From NCBI RefSeq assembly GCF_031181385.1, contig NZ_JAPSKV010000004.1, positions 186,001 to 250,000 of the forward strand: a stretch of 64,000 nt of DNA, in the 5' to 3' direction. This document shows positions 31,762 to 40,909 of this stretch, piece by piece; position 1 is the first letter of the stretch, and every line of letters begins with the position of its first letter. Under the pieces are notes generated by a model. That model saw only the letters and a program-made list of their open reading frames with translations, was not told where the DNA came from and searched no databases. The position numbers and the translations under genes are program-made. The stretch is from Fredinandcohnia onubensis. GTDB taxonomy: Bacteria; Bacillota; Bacilli; Bacillales; Bacillaceae_L.

Positions 31762-32354
31762 AAGTTACAAGTGCAGAAATCGTTATAAGTGCTGTAAAGC
31801 CAGAACAATACCCAGAAGGAGATCTACCTGAATTTGCGCTGGCCGGACGTTCGAATGTTGGAAAATCTTCGTTTATTAATAAAATGATTAATCGTAAAGC
31901 TTTGGCACGTACATCATCAAAGCCTGGAAAGACGCAAACCTTAAATTTTTACCTGATTAATGAATTATTGCACTTTGTGGATGTTCCAGGATATGGGTAT
32001 GCAAAGGTTTCAAAAACAGAAAGAGCAGCATGGGGGAAAATGATTGAAAAGTATTTAACAACACGTGAACAGCTTAAAGCAGTTGTTTTGATTGTTGATT
32101 TACGTCATCCTCCAACCAACGATGATGTGTTAATGTATGATTTTGCGAAACATTACGAAATCCCTGTTGTCGTCATTGCAACAAAGGCAGATAAAATTCC
32201 AAAAGGAAAATGGGATAAACATCTAAAGGTCGTTCGTGAAACATTAGAACTTGAGCCTGGTGACCATATCATCAAGTTCTCATCAGAAACAGGTTTAGGA
32301 AAAGAACAGGCCTGGACCGTCCTACAATCATATATGAAGGATGAAAACAGCTAA
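31758..32354 (+). CDS. engB: Ribosome biogenesis GTPase YsxC/EngB
   Basis: An essential GTPase needed for late assembly of the 50S ribosomal subunit. G motifs are visible: G1 [10 protein letters not shown] (about 30-39), G2 around [12 protein letters not shown]3 DVPGYG (about 75-80) and G4 TKADK (about 143-147). At 198 residues it matches the family. The ATG overlaps the lonA stop (ATGA), a pairing conserved in B. subtilis (lonA-ysxC). Confidence 0.96.
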   Translation: MKVTSAEIVISAVKPEQYPEGDLPEFALAGRSNVGKSSFINKMINRKALARTSSKPGKTQTLNFYLINELLHFVDVPGYGYAKVSKTERAAWGKMIEKYLTTREQLKAVVLIVDLRHPPTNDDVLMYDFAKHYEIPVVVIATKADKIPKGKWDKHLKVVRETLELEPGDHIIKFSSETGLGKEQAWTVLQSYMKDENS

Positions 32355-32379
32355 AGCATATGCTTTAGCTGTTTTTTTT
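32347..32379 (+). terminator. Terminator of lonA-engB
   Basis: The perfect palindromic stem ACAGCTAAAGCATATGCTTTAGCTGT straddles the engB stop; it starts at 32347 and is followed by eight T residues. Confidence 0.9.
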
Positions 32380-32559
32380 GAGTAAAAACCAAGCTTGGCG
32401 AAACGAAGAAAATTATGAAGAATTGGGGAGATATAAAGGCGATTTTACCGATTCGGTTATAAGCAAGGGATTGGCCTAATAAGATAGAAGAAATGTTAGG
32501 TACTCTTTACTAGGCGTATTTTGTAGCTATTTTAGTGAAAAAAAAAGGGGGAAACAAAA

Positions 32560-33342
32560 GTGAAAAGGAGACTCGTTTCTTTTTTAGTTCTGATTTTGAC
32601 TGTTGGTGTGTTGAGTGCTTGTGGAAGTGAAAAGTCATCTTCAACTGGGATGAAATTAGTTGAGGACGGAAAATTTACGTTTGCTTCATCTGGAGAATAC
32701 AATCCTTTTAGTGTAACAGATGGAGAGGGTGTTATGACTGGCTTCGATATTGAAGTAGCAGAAGCGATTGCAAAAGAGTTAGGTTTAGATCCAGATCAAA
32801 AAAGGTTTAAATTTAACAGTATTGTAGAGGGTGTGAAAACAGGACGTTTTGATGCTGCTGTTGCAAGTCACACGATTACAGATGAACGTGCAGAGCATGT
32901 TAATTTTTCAACACCTTATTACTATTCAGGACCTCAAGTTTTCGTAAGGCCTGATAGTGATGTAGTGAGCCTAGATGATCTGAAAGGCTTGGAAATTGCT
33001 GTTTCAAAAGGTTCTACTTATGCAAATACAGCACAAGAAGTAACTGACAACGTCGTTCAATACGACAGTGATGTTACAGCATTAGAAGCTTTAGCAATCG
33101 GAAAGCATGATGCGGTTATTACTGACTTTTTAACGGGAAAAGAAGCAATTGGGAACGGTATCGAAATTGAAGGAAAAGATATTCTTGGTTTAAGTGAGCA
33201 GGCCGTAGCAGTGGCGAAGGACAATGAAGAGCTATTGAAGAAAGTAAACGAAGCACTTGATAAATTAAGAGAAGACGGAACCCTAAAGAAAATTAGTGAA
33301 AAATACTTTAAAGAAGATATCACAACGAATCCAGAAGAATAG
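32560..33342 (+). CDS. Amino-acid ABC transporter substrate-binding lipoprotein
   Basis: A 260-residue family 3 solute-binding protein. The signal peptide ends in the lipobox LSACG (about residues 18-22), so it is lipid-anchored outside the membrane. The family signature VMTGFDIEVAEAIAKELGL (about 65-83) is present, as are the hinge segments FDAAVASHTITDERAEHVNFSTPYYYSG. Polar amino acids or cystine are the usual ligands of this group; I cannot name one. The start is GTG with AAAGGGGGAAA upstream. The three-gene transporter sits between engB and hemA, where B. subtilis has no such genes as I remember it. Confidence 0.92.
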   Translation: MKRRLVSFLVLILTVGVLSACGSEKSSSTGMKLVEDGKFTFASSGEYNPFSVTDGEGVMTGFDIEVAEAIAKELGLDPDQKRFKFNSIVEGVKTGRFDAAVASHTITDERAEHVNFSTPYYYSGPQVFVRPDSDVVSLDDLKGLEIAVSKGSTYANTAQEVTDNVVQYDSDVTALEALAIGKHDAVITDFLTGKEAIGNGIEIEGKDILGLSEQAVAVAKDNEELLKKVNEALDKLREDGTLKKISEKYFKEDITTNPEE

Positions 33343-33352
33343 GTATCATCTT

Positions 33353-33392
33353 AGAAACGAATGTGACTTTCTTACGCATTCGTTTCTTTTTC
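33353..33392 (+). terminator. Intercistronic terminator/attenuator after the binding protein
   Basis: AGAAACGAATG and CGCATTCGTTTCT arms with a T run separate the binding-protein gene from the permease. Partial termination would give more binding protein than permease, a common arrangement. Confidence 0.75.
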
Positions 33393-33426
33393 TAACAAGT
33401 ACTTTTGAATAAGGAGTTGAAGGTAA

Positions 33427-34089
33427 TTGCCTGAATTTAGTCATATTATAGAACAGTTGATTGATTCATATCCTGTGTTTTTAAAAGGGATGCTTCTTAC
33501 GTTACAAGTAACAATTGTTGCTATTTTCATCGCTGTATTTATTGGTTTGCTTTTTGCATTTTTAAAAATTTCAGGAAAAACCATTCTCGTCAAGATTGCA
33601 GATTTGTATATTTATTTGGTAAGAGGAACCCCTTTAATCGTTCAAATCTTTGTCTTTTATTTTGGTTTATCTGCTTTAGATATATCGATGTTTTGGTCCG
33701 TAACGCTAGGATTGGCATTCCATAATGGAGCATATATTGCAGAAATTTTTAGAGGAGCCATTCAATCCATTGATAATGGTCAAATGGAAGCGGGACAATC
33801 ATTAGGAATGAGCAGAGTTTTGACGATGCGAAGAATTATCCTTCCTCAAGCGTTCCGAAGAGCAATACCACCCCTTGGAAATCAATTTATTATTGGATTA
33901 AAGGACTCTTCACTAGCCGCATTTATTGGTTTAAACGAACTCTTTAATGTATCAACAACATTGGGATCTAACAATTTTGATTATATGACATATTTACTTA
34001 TCGTTGCGATTTATTATTTAATTCTCGTCTTGATATTTACTATTTTAGTTGGCATGCTCGAGAAAAAATTGGGCGCAAGCGATAAATAA
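33427..34089 (+). CDS. Amino-acid ABC transporter permease
   Basis: A 220-residue HisM/GlnP-type membrane subunit with about five transmembrane helices. The N-terminal PVFLKGMLLTLQVTIVAIFIAVFIG is typical. The ATPase-contacting EAA motif lies at EAGQSLGMSRVLTMRRIILPQAFRRAIPPLGNQFI (about residues 121-155). The start is TTG preceded by AAGGAGTTGAAGG. The ATPase gene follows after 15 bases. Confidence 0.93.
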   Translation: MPEFSHIIEQLIDSYPVFLKGMLLTLQVTIVAIFIAVFIGLLFAFLKISGKTILVKIADLYIYLVRGTPLIVQIFVFYFGLSALDISMFWSVTLGLAFHNGAYIAEIFRGAIQSIDNGQMEAGQSLGMSRVLTMRRIILPQAFRRAIPPLGNQFIIGLKDSSLAAFIGLNELFNVSTTLGSNNFDYMTYLLIVAIYYLILVLIFTILVGMLEKKLGASDK

Positions 34090-34104
34090 GGGAAGGTGAA
34101 GTGA

Positions 34105-34842
34105 GTGCAAAACAAGGATATGATAAAAGTTGTCGACTTAAATAAATCATTCGGAGATTTACATGTGTTAAAAAATATTAACATGAACGTGCAGGAAAGT
34201 GAGGTTGTTTGTTTAATTGGAGCAAGTGGGTCTGGCAAAAGTACATTGCTACGCTGTTTGAATTTCTTAGAAATAAAAGAGAGTGGAGAAATTATTATAA
34301 ATGAAGAAAAAATAGAGGCTAATAGCCATAACCTAAATGAAATACGTCAAAGAGTTGGTATGGTTTTTCAACATTTTAATCTATTTCCCCATATGACAGT
34401 TCTTCAGAATGTGATTGAAGCGCCCACACAGGTTAAAAGAATGCCAAAACAAGAGGCCATTGAGCAGGCAAAGGAGCTTCTTGCAAAAGTAGGATTGGTA
34501 GATAAAATGAATGTGTACCCGTCAAAATTGTCAGGTGGACAAAAGCAACGTGTTGCAATTGCTCGAGCATTGGCAATGAAACCAGAGATTATGTTATTCG
34601 ATGAACCAACTTCTGCCCTTGACCCGGAATTAGTCGGCGAGGTCCTAAATACAATGAAACAATTAGCACATGAAGGAATGACCATGGTTGTAGTTACACA
34701 TGAAATGGGATTTGCTAGAGAGGTTGCTGATCGGGTAATTTATATGCATGATGGAAAGATTGTTGAAGTTGGAAAGCCTAGGGATATTTTTGAAAATCCG
34801 AAAGAACGACGAACGAAGGACTTTCTGAACTCTATCTTATAA
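34105..34842 (+). CDS. Amino-acid ABC transporter ATP-binding protein
   Basis: A 245-residue GlnQ-type ATPase. Walker [10 protein letters not shown] (about residues 38-46), Q-loop VFQHFNLF, signature [15 protein letters not shown], Walker [15 protein letters not shown] and the switch His in VVTHEMGF are all present. The start is GTG (the first codon after AAGGTGAAGTGA). It completes the importer with the two preceding genes and ends at a terminator. Confidence 0.95.
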   Translation: MQNKDMIKVVDLNKSFGDLHVLKNINMNVQESEVVCLIGASGSGKSTLLRCLNFLEIKESGEIIINEEKIEANSHNLNEIRQRVGMVFQHFNLFPHMTVLQNVIEAPTQVKRMPKQEAIEQAKELLAKVGLVDKMNVYPSKLSGGQKQRVAIARALAMKPEIMLFDEPTSALDPELVGEVLNTMKQLAHEGMTMVVVTHEMGFAREVADRVIYMHDGKIVEVGKPRDIFENPKERRTKDFLNSIL

Positions 34843-34856
34843 CGAGAAAGCTACGT

Positions 34857-34891
34857 ATCTCAAAGACAAACTTTGAGATGCTATTTTTTTT
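34857..34891 (+). terminator. Terminator of the ABC transporter operon
   Basis: ATCTCAAAG/CTTTGAGAT arms with a T run downstream. Confidence 0.8.
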
Positions 34892-34894
34892 CAT

Positions 34895-34925
34895 AAAAAA
34901 CCCACGAGAAAAAGTTCTTCGTGGG
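34895..34925 (-). terminator. Terminator of the LiaI-like gene
   Basis: On the minus strand, CCCACGAA/TTCTCGTGGG-type arms (34901-34925) are followed by six T residues. It stands back-to-back with the transporter terminator. Confidence 0.75.
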
Positions 34926-34947
34926 CAATTTTGCGTTTTGGTATAAT

Positions 34948-35433
34948 TTACTTTTTCTTAAAGAATAATAAATAAAACCCAATTCCAATTACAAGGATTG
35001 GCCAATAATTCAAAATAAATGAAAACCCACCTTCAAAAAAACTTAACCAGCCCATAAATCGACTGTAATTTAGAAACAATAATGAAACAAATAATAGAAC
35101 AATACTAGGGATTAACCCATTTTTTGTTTTAAAATATGTAAATAGCATTCCGAGTCCAACAATAAGAAGCAAGGTACCCGGCTCTTTTGGCCAAAAGCTG
35201 AGTTGGTTGAGACTGTGAAAATGGAATCCAAATCCAACCAGAATTACTCCAGGTAAAATACTGCCTGGATTGTTTTCAACATAAGCTTGAACGAGAAAGG
35301 CAATCCCAACAATGATGATGAGTGTTTGCCAAGAATAGAAGTTAGTAAATACTTGTATACCCAGCTGTTGCAGTAAGAGATAGCAACCAATCCCTAAAAG
35401 GATGATGCCAGAAAAGATATTATTTTTTTTCAT
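34948..35433 (-). CDS. LiaI/LiaF-like transmembrane protein
   Basis: A 161-residue hydrophobic protein with about six membrane segments arranged as short pairs. The start (MKKNNIFSGIILLGIGCYLLL) and the repeated glycine-rich pattern (ILPGVILVGFGFHF, LLLIVGLGMLF, PILVIGIGFYLLFF) resemble the LiaI-LiaF transmembrane region seen in envelope-stress proteins. No cytoplasmic or extracellular domain is present, so it is not LiaF itself. Function unknown. It lies alone on the minus strand between the ABC transporter and hemA, with GGGGGATCC before the ATG. Confidence 0.75.
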   Translation of the reverse strand: MKKNNIFSGIILLGIGCYLLLQQLGIQVFTNFYSWQTLIIIVGIAFLVQAYVENNPGSILPGVILVGFGFHFHSLNQLSFWPKEPGTLLLIVGLGMLFTYFKTKNGLIPSIVLLFVSLLFLNYSRFMGWLSFFEGGFSFILNYWPILVIGIGFYLLFFKKK

Positions 35434-35525
35434 ATGGATCCCCCGTGCTATTAACTTGATTTGACTCTACTTTTTTGTTAATGTAACGATTGAAGTCAAG
35501 ATGATTAAAACATATATATATGCCT

Positions 35526-35547
35526 TTATAATTATTATTTATTATAA
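35526..35547. promoter_or_regulatory. PerR-like box upstream of hemA
   Basis: TTATAATTATTATTT at 35526-35540 matches the PerR box TTATAATNATTATAA in 12 of 15 positions. A second overlapping half, ATTATAA (35541-35547), extends it. hemA is a PerR target in B. subtilis. The box here is about 75 bases upstream of the putative -10, and could also act on the divergent membrane-protein gene. AT-richness lowers the weight of the match. Confidence 0.4.
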
Positions 35548-35612
35548 ATTTATCTTAGCATAGGTTGTCAAAAACTGTTCACACATTTTTCGACAATCAA
35601 TCGCATCATACA

Positions 35613-35621
35613 TGGTATAAT
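35613..35621 (+). promoter_or_regulatory. Extended -10 promoter of hemA operon
   Basis: TGG-TATAAT at 35613-35621 is a perfect extended -10. A GACAAT-like -35 is offset. The resulting leader would be about 240 bases and contain the compound palindromic element. Confidence 0.6.
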
Positions 35622-35655
35622 AGTAGTAGTTTTTTGGACGAATAGGTTCCACATG

Positions 35656-35838
35656 AACTTTATTCAGTATCCTACTTCTGTGATTTTCTGGGATAAATGC
35701 AATCTACTTATAGTATTTATGGGTGAATTATCCCAAGACTGAATAAAGTTAGCCTCCGGCGGATGCCACAGATTTTTAAAGGAAATTTTTCGAGCATGCT
35801 CGAAAAAATCCGGGCGCAAATACGCCAAGGCGTATTTG
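35656..35838. repeat. Compound palindromic element in the hemA leader
   Basis: Three nested or consecutive inverted repeats occupy 183 bases. First, a 12-base pair AACTTTATTCAG (35656-35667) and CTGAATAAAGTT (35739-35750). Second, a perfect 22-base palindrome centred on CGAGCATGCTCG (35786-35807). Third, CAAATACGCC/GGCGTATTTG separated by two bases (35817-35838). The right part, with GCCTCCGGCGG and CCGGGCGC, is far richer in G+C than the surroundings. No long T run follows, so ordinary termination is not indicated. It looks like a dispersed intergenic repeat or a structured leader. Confidence 0.75.
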
Positions 35839-35866
35839 ATCATATAAAAGGTTGGGGTGAGATATT

Positions 35867-37219
35867 ATGCATACACTAATGGTCGGACTTAATTATAGAA
35901 CAGCCCCTGTTGAAATACGTGAAAAATTAACTTTTGATCCAGATAGCATTGCACAAGCTATGAAGGAATTGAAAGGGAAAAAAAGTATTCTTGAAAATAT
36001 TATAGTTTCAACTTGTAATCGTACAGAAATATATGCTGTTGTTGACCAATTGCATACAGGACGCTACTATATTAAAGATTTTCTATCACAATGGTTTGGT
36101 ATCGACAAAGAAGAATTCACGCCTTATTTAAGTATTATTGAAGATGAGGGGGCAGTTGAACACTTATTTCATGTTACTTGTGGCTTAAATTCAATGGTTG
36201 TTGGTGAAACACAGATTCTTGGACAAGTACGTTCAAGCTTTCTATCAGCACAGGAAAAAGGAACATCAGGTACTGTTTTCAATCATTTATTTAAACAGTC
36301 CATTACATTAGCTAAACGTGCACATTCGGAAACTGAGATCGGCTCAAACGCTGTCTCTGTAAGTTATGCTGCTGTAGAGCTAGCTAAAAAGATCTTTGGG
36401 GATCTTACGAATAAAAATGTTCTCATCTTAGGTGCCGGAAAAATGGGTGAATTAGCTGTTCAAAACCTACACGGTTCAGGCGTGGGTAAAGTAACAGTTA
36501 TGAATCGAACTTTCGAGAAAGCACAAAACCTAGCCGAAAAATTTCAAGGTGAAGCCAAAACAATTGAGGAACTTCAATGTGCCTTAGTTGAAGCTGATAT
36601 CATGATTAGTTCAACTGGAGCTAAAGGTTATGTGATTACAAAAGAGATGATGCAGGATGTCGAATGTATGAGAAAGGGTCGTCCTTTATTTATGGTCGAT
36701 ATTGCTGTACCAAGGGACTTAGATCCAGGACTAGCAGATTTTGAAAGTGTCTTTTTATATGATATCGATGATTTAGAAGGAATCGTAGAAGCTAATCTTC
36801 AGGAGCGCAAAGTAGCAGCTGAAGAAATAGAGCTTATGATTGAATCAGAGATCGTTGAATTCAAGAATTGGTTAAATACTTTAGGTGTAGTTCCAGTGAT
36901 ATCAGCTCTTCGCAATAAGGCATTAGCCATTCAAGCTGAAACAATGGAAAGTATTGAACGCAAGATGCCTAATCTTACTGACCGTGAGAGAAAAGTATTA
37001 AATAAGCACACGAAGAGTATCATTAATCAGCTATTAAAAGACCCTATACTACAAGCAAAGGAACTTGCTGCACAACCAAATGCAGAGGAATCACTTTCAT
37101 TATTTATGAAAATCTTTGATATTGAGGAAGCGGTTGTTTCTGAGCAAGGGACACAGATGGCTAAGAGTAATTTGAACAAGGTAGCATCAAATAGACAGCA
37201 GCCTTCTCTACAGTCATAA
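35867..37219 (+). CDS. hemA: Glutamyl-tRNA reductase
   Basis: It reduces glutamyl-tRNA to glutamate-1-semialdehyde, the first committed step of heme synthesis by the C5 route. The catalytic Cys lies in STCNRTEIY (about residue 50), the tRNA-binding/catalytic domain continues with [16 protein letters not shown], and the NADPH domain has [13 protein letters not shown] (about 185-197). The C-terminal dimerisation helix includes the [13 protein letters not shown] segment. 450 residues. AAGGTTGGGGTGAG precedes the ATG. It is the first gene of hemAXCDBL. Confidence 0.97.
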   Translation: MHTLMVGLNYRTAPVEIREKLTFDPDSIAQAMKELKGKKSILENIIVSTCNRTEIYAVVDQLHTGRYYIKDFLSQWFGIDKEEFTPYLSIIEDEGAVEHLFHVTCGLNSMVVGETQILGQVRSSFLSAQEKGTSGTVFNHLFKQSITLAKRAHSETEIGSNAVSVSYAAVELAKKIFGDLTNKNVLILGAGKMGELAVQNLHGSGVGKVTVMNRTFEKAQNLAEKFQGEAKTIEELQCALVEADIMISSTGAKGYVITKEMMQDVECMRKGRPLFMVDIAVPRDLDPGLADFESVFLYDIDDLEGIVEANLQERKVAAEEIELMIESEIVEFKNWLNTLGVVPVISALRNKALAIQAETMESIERKMPNLTDRERKVLNKHTKSIINQLLKDPILQAKELAAQPNAEESLSLFMKIFDIEEAVVSEQGTQMAKSNLNKVASNRQQPSLQS

Positions 37220-37235
37220 TGAGGAGAAAATCGAT

Positions 37236-38069
37236 ATGGTAGAGATGAATGTAATGAGATTACATGAGTTCACAGTAATTCTCTATGCCTTGAGTGTCCT
37301 ACTTTATTTTATAGACTTTCTTCATAATAACCGGAGGGTGAATAAGTTTGCCTTCTGGTTACTTTCATTTGTATGGGTAATTCAATCGATTTTTCTATTA
37401 ACGAAAGTGCTAAGTACAGGTAGATTACCGATTTTATCCATGGTAGAGGGGCTTTATTTTTATGCCTGGGTGCTGATCACCCTCTCTTTAATTTTAAACA
37501 AATTTTTGAGAGTGGATTTTATTGTTTTTTTTACAAATTTATTAGGTTTTTTCATAATGGCGTTACACACATTTGCCCCAGGTCAGCACGGTTCAAGTGC
37601 AGTGGAAGGCCAGCTTATTTCCGAATTACTTATGATTCATATCTCGATGGCGATTCTTTCATATGGAGCTTTTTCGTTATCGTTTGTTTTTTCGATTCTA
37701 TATTTGATTCAATATAATTTGTTAAAACAAAAAAAATGGGGAAAGCGACTCCTTCGGTTAGATGATTTATCAAAACTAGACCATATGTCCTATGTATTGA
37801 ATCTCATTGGAGTGCCCATGCTTTTACTGTCACTCATTTTAGGTTTACTATGGGCCTATATTAAGGTTGATAATTTTTATTTTTACGATGCAAAGGTAAT
37901 AGGATCGTTTATTGTTCTAGTTATCTATGCATGGTACTTATATAAAAGAGTTGTACAAAAGCTTCAAGGAAAAGCAATCGCCAATTGGAATATTGGAGCA
38001 TTTTTACTTTTACTTGTTAATTTCTTTTTATTTGGAAGCTTATCTAATTTTCACTTTTGGTATACATAG
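37236..38069 (+). CDS. hemX: HemX, membrane protein modulating HemA
   Basis: A 277-residue integral membrane protein with about eight helices, of the CcsA/ResC-like cytochrome assembly superfamily. In B. subtilis HemX lowers the cellular level of HemA. Characteristic segments are ILYALSVLLYFIDFLHNNRR near the N-terminus and SELLMIHISMAILSYGAFSLSFVFSILYLIQY with a conserved His. GAGGAG precedes the ATG. It sits between hemA and hemC exactly as in B. subtilis. Confidence 0.94.
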   Translation: MVEMNVMRLHEFTVILYALSVLLYFIDFLHNNRRVNKFAFWLLSFVWVIQSIFLLTKVLSTGRLPILSMVEGLYFYAWVLITLSLILNKFLRVDFIVFFTNLLGFFIMALHTFAPGQHGSSAVEGQLISELLMIHISMAILSYGAFSLSFVFSILYLIQYNLLKQKKWGKRLLRLDDLSKLDHMSYVLNLIGVPMLLLSLILGLLWAYIKVDNFYFYDAKVIGSFIVLVIYAWYLYKRVVQKLQGKAIANWNIGAFLLLLVNFFLFGSLSNFHFWYT

Positions 38070-38084
38070 ACAGGAGGTACATTC

Positions 38085-39017
38085 ATGAGAAAAATAATTG
38101 TCGGGTCTCGAAGAAGTAAACTAGCTATAACACAAACAAACTGGGTTATCCAGCAGCTTAAGAACCTTGGTGTTCCATATGAGTTTGAGGTAAAGGAAAT
38201 CGTCACAAAAGGGGATAAAATCCTTGATGTTACTTTATCAAAGGTCGGAGGTAAAGGACTTTTTGTTAAGGAAATTGAACAAGCTTTATTTGATAAGGAA
38301 ATTGATATGGCAGTTCACAGTATGAAAGATATGCCTGCAGTGCTACCTGAAGGACTAGTTATTGGTTGTGTGCCAAAACGTGAAGATCACCGTGATGTCA
38401 TCATATCCAAGGGGAGTGTTTCCTTTGAAAAGCTTCATAGTGGGGCTATCGTGGGTACAAGTAGCTTGAGAAGAAGTGCACAGCTTCTAGCAAAAAGAAA
38501 CGACATCGAAATTAAATGGATTCGTGGAAATATTGATACGAGACTTGCTAAGCTCGAGAACGAAGATTACGATGCAATTGTATTAGCAGCAGCTGGCTTA
38601 AAACGTATGGGGTGGTCTGACGATGTTGTATCCGAATTCGTAGACCCTGAAGTTTGCTTACCAGCAGTCGGTCAAGGTGCATTAGCAATTGAATGTCGTG
38701 AAGATGATGCAGAACTTTTAGTGGCATTGTCAAAATTAAATGATGAATATACGGAAAAAACGGTTGCAGCTGAACGTGCATTCCTAGATAAAATGGAAGG
38801 CGGCTGCCAAATTCCAATTGCAGCATATGCAACCATGTCCGATGATAAAGAGATTGCTTTAACTGCCTTAGTGGGCTCTCCTGATGGAAATACGATTTAC
38901 AAAGAACAGGTTTACGGAAATAATCCAATCGAGGTTGGTCATGAAGCAGCAAATAAATTAACAAATTTAGGTGCTAAAGAGCTGATCGACAAAGTGAAAG
39001 AGGAGCTTAACCAGTAA
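38085..39017 (+). CDS. hemC: Porphobilinogen deaminase (hydroxymethylbilane synthase)
   Basis: It polymerises four porphobilinogen molecules using a dipyrromethane cofactor. [20 protein letters not shown] opens the protein, [10 protein letters not shown] and [12 protein letters not shown] are substrate-binding motifs, and the cofactor Cys is in [13 protein letters not shown] (about residue 241). The 310-residue length is typical. ACAGGAGGT precedes the ATG. The stop overlaps the hemD ATG by one base. Confidence 0.97.
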   Translation: MRKIIVGSRRSKLAITQTNWVIQQLKNLGVPYEFEVKEIVTKGDKILDVTLSKVGGKGLFVKEIEQALFDKEIDMAVHSMKDMPAVLPEGLVIGCVPKREDHRDVIISKGSVSFEKLHSGAIVGTSSLRRSAQLLAKRNDIEIKWIRGNIDTRLAKLENEDYDAIVLAAAGLKRMGWSDDVVSEFVDPEVCLPAVGQGALAIECREDDAELLVALSKLNDEYTEKTVAAERAFLDKMEGGCQIPIAAYATMSDDKEIALTALVGSPDGNTIYKEQVYGNNPIEVGHEAANKLTNLGAKELIDKVKEELNQ

Positions 39018-39820
39018 TGGAAGGCGAACAACCTCTTTTGGGGAAAACGATCTTAAATACTAGAGGTGAAAAGCAAGCTGCTGAATTCTCAATGAAAATT
39101 ACAGCAGCTGGCGGAACGCCAATTGAACTTCCATTACTAACGTTTCAAAAGCCAAAAAATACAACTATTATTAAGAATACAATAAGCAATTTAGAGTCAT
39201 ATGATTGGTTGATTTTTACGAGCAAGAATGGTGTAGATTCCTTTTTCGATTTTTATCATCAGGCAGTGGAAGAAATGGGAATAAATCTTCCTCTACCTAA
39301 AATAGCTGTCGTTGGTACAAAGACAGAAAAAGCTTTGTTATCTAAGGGATTTGAACCAGAGCTGGTACCGGAAGAGTTTATCGCGGAAGGCTTATTTAAG
39401 AGTTTAAAACCTTTTGTGAAAAAAGGTGCTCGCTTTTTACTTGCTCGTGGAAATCTATCACGTTCTTATTTAGTTGACGAACTAACAAGGTATGAGGCAG
39501 AAGCTACTGATTTAATTGTCTATGAGACAATTGGAGATTCGCGTGAAAAAGAGCGCTTAATAGCGCTTTTAAAAGAAAAACAGGTTGATATTATAACTTT
39601 TACAAGTCCTTCAACTGTGAAGCAATTTTATAAAATGGTTGATCAAATAGAGTGGCAACAATGGACAAAAAATGTGATATTTGCTTGTATTGGACCGGAA
39701 ACAAAAAAATGCGCAAGGCAATTACATATTCCAATTCACATATGTCCTAAGAATTACACCATTGATCATTTATTAACGGAGATCATCGATTATATAAAAG
39801 CGCAAGGAGGAGAAAAATAA
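39017..39820 (+). CDS. hemD: Uroporphyrinogen-III synthase
   Basis: It cyclises hydroxymethylbilane to uroporphyrinogen III with inversion of ring D. The family is poorly conserved. Here the typical features are LLGKTILNTRGEKQAAEFS at the N-terminus, YDWLIFTSKNGVDSFF, IAVVGTKTEKAL and DIITFTSPSTVKQFY in the second half, with ACIGPETKKCA near the end. 267 residues. It overlaps hemC by one base and abuts hemB. Confidence 0.95.
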   Translation: MEGEQPLLGKTILNTRGEKQAAEFSMKITAAGGTPIELPLLTFQKPKNTTIIKNTISNLESYDWLIFTSKNGVDSFFDFYHQAVEEMGINLPLPKIAVVGTKTEKALLSKGFEPELVPEEFIAEGLFKSLKPFVKKGARFLLARGNLSRSYLVDELTRYEAEATDLIVYETIGDSREKERLIALLKEKQVDIITFTSPSTVKQFYKMVDQIEWQQWTKNVIFACIGPETKKCARQLHIPIHICPKNYTIDHLLTEIIDYIKAQGGEK

Positions 39821-40807
39821 ATGGAAAAATTACAATTTGCAAGACATAGAAGATTACGCCAAACTGCAAATATTAGAGCGTTAGTACGTGAAACTCATCT
39901 TCATACAGATGACCTAATTTACCCATTGTTTATTGTCGAAGGGGAAAATAAAAAAATAGAAGTTTCCTCTATGCCTGGTGTGTATAATATTTCATTGGAT
40001 TTACTTGAGCAAGAGCTTGATGAAATCGTAGAATTAGGAATTAAATCTGTTATTTTATTTGGTGTACCAAATGAAAATGAAAAAGATGAAACGGGTACTG
40101 GTGCATTTCATGATCACGGAATTGTCCAAAAGGCAACTCAATTAACAAAAGAAAAGTACCCAGACTTAGTCGTAATCGCAGATACATGTCTTTGTGAATA
40201 TACATCACATGGGCATTGTGGTGTAATAGAGAATGGACAAGTCTTAAATGATCCTTCCCTTGAATTATTAGCAAAAACGGCTGTAAGCCAGGCGAAAGCT
40301 GGTGCGGATATAATTGCCCCATCTAATATGATGGATGGCTTTGTGACAGCGATTAGACACGGCTTAGATGAAGCTGGATTTGAAAATGTTCCAATTATGT
40401 CTTACGCGGTTAAATATTCATCAGCATTTTATGGTCCATTCCGGGATGCAGCTGGGAGTGCTCCTTCCTTCGGTGATCGTAAAACGTATCAAATGGATTA
40501 TGCAAATCGTCTAGAGGCATTAAGAGAAGCTGAATCTGATATTGAAGAGGGTGCTGATTTCATTATTGTAAAACCAGCATTGTCTTACTTGGATATCGTG
40601 CGTGACGTTAAAAATAATTTTAATGCTCCAGTGGTAGCTTATAATGTGAGTGGTGAATACTCCATGATTAAAGCAGCAGCTCAAAACGGTTGGATAAATG
40701 AAAAAGAAATCGTTATGGAAATGCTAACAGGAATGAAACGCGCAGGTGCAGATTTAATCATTACGTATCATTCAAAAGATGTTGCTCGCTGGTTACAAGA
40801 TAAATAA
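39821..40807 (+). CDS. hemB: Delta-aminolevulinic acid dehydratase (porphobilinogen synthase)
   Basis: It joins two aminolevulinate molecules to porphobilinogen. Metal-binding cysteines are in [14 protein letters not shown] (about residues 122-135), so a zinc-type enzyme is likely. The Schiff-base lysines lie in [13 protein letters not shown] and [12 protein letters not shown]. 328 residues, typical. AAGGAGGAG overlaps the hemD end and serves as ribosome site; the ATG begins directly after the hemD stop. Confidence 0.97.
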   Translation: MEKLQFARHRRLRQTANIRALVRETHLHTDDLIYPLFIVEGENKKIEVSSMPGVYNISLDLLEQELDEIVELGIKSVILFGVPNENEKDETGTGAFHDHGIVQKATQLTKEKYPDLVVIADTCLCEYTSHGHCGVIENGQVLNDPSLELLAKTAVSQAKAGADIIAPSNMMDGFVTAIRHGLDEAGFENVPIMSYAVKYSSAFYGPFRDAAGSAPSFGDRKTYQMDYANRLEALREAESDIEEGADFIIVKPALSYLDIVRDVKNNFNAPVVAYNVSGEYSMIKAAAQNGWINEKEIVMEMLTGMKRAGADLIITYHSKDVARWLQDK

Positions 40808-40909
40808 TAGCATAATTGAGCTAGCGTTGATTTAGTTGTGTCTGGCCATTGTTATATTCGAAATAAATGTATCGAGGTCAGGCCCCATATTAAGAAAGGG
40901 GTTACGAAG

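Noticed and set aside
32380-32559. Riboswitch or T-box upstream of the ABC transporter
   Set aside because: The 180-base gap holds no T-box core, S-box or other leader motif that I could recognise.
38548-38964. 138-codon minus-strand frame inside hemC
   Set aside because: It is antisense to hemC and leucine/histidine-rich in the way expected from reversed codons; no initiation signals.
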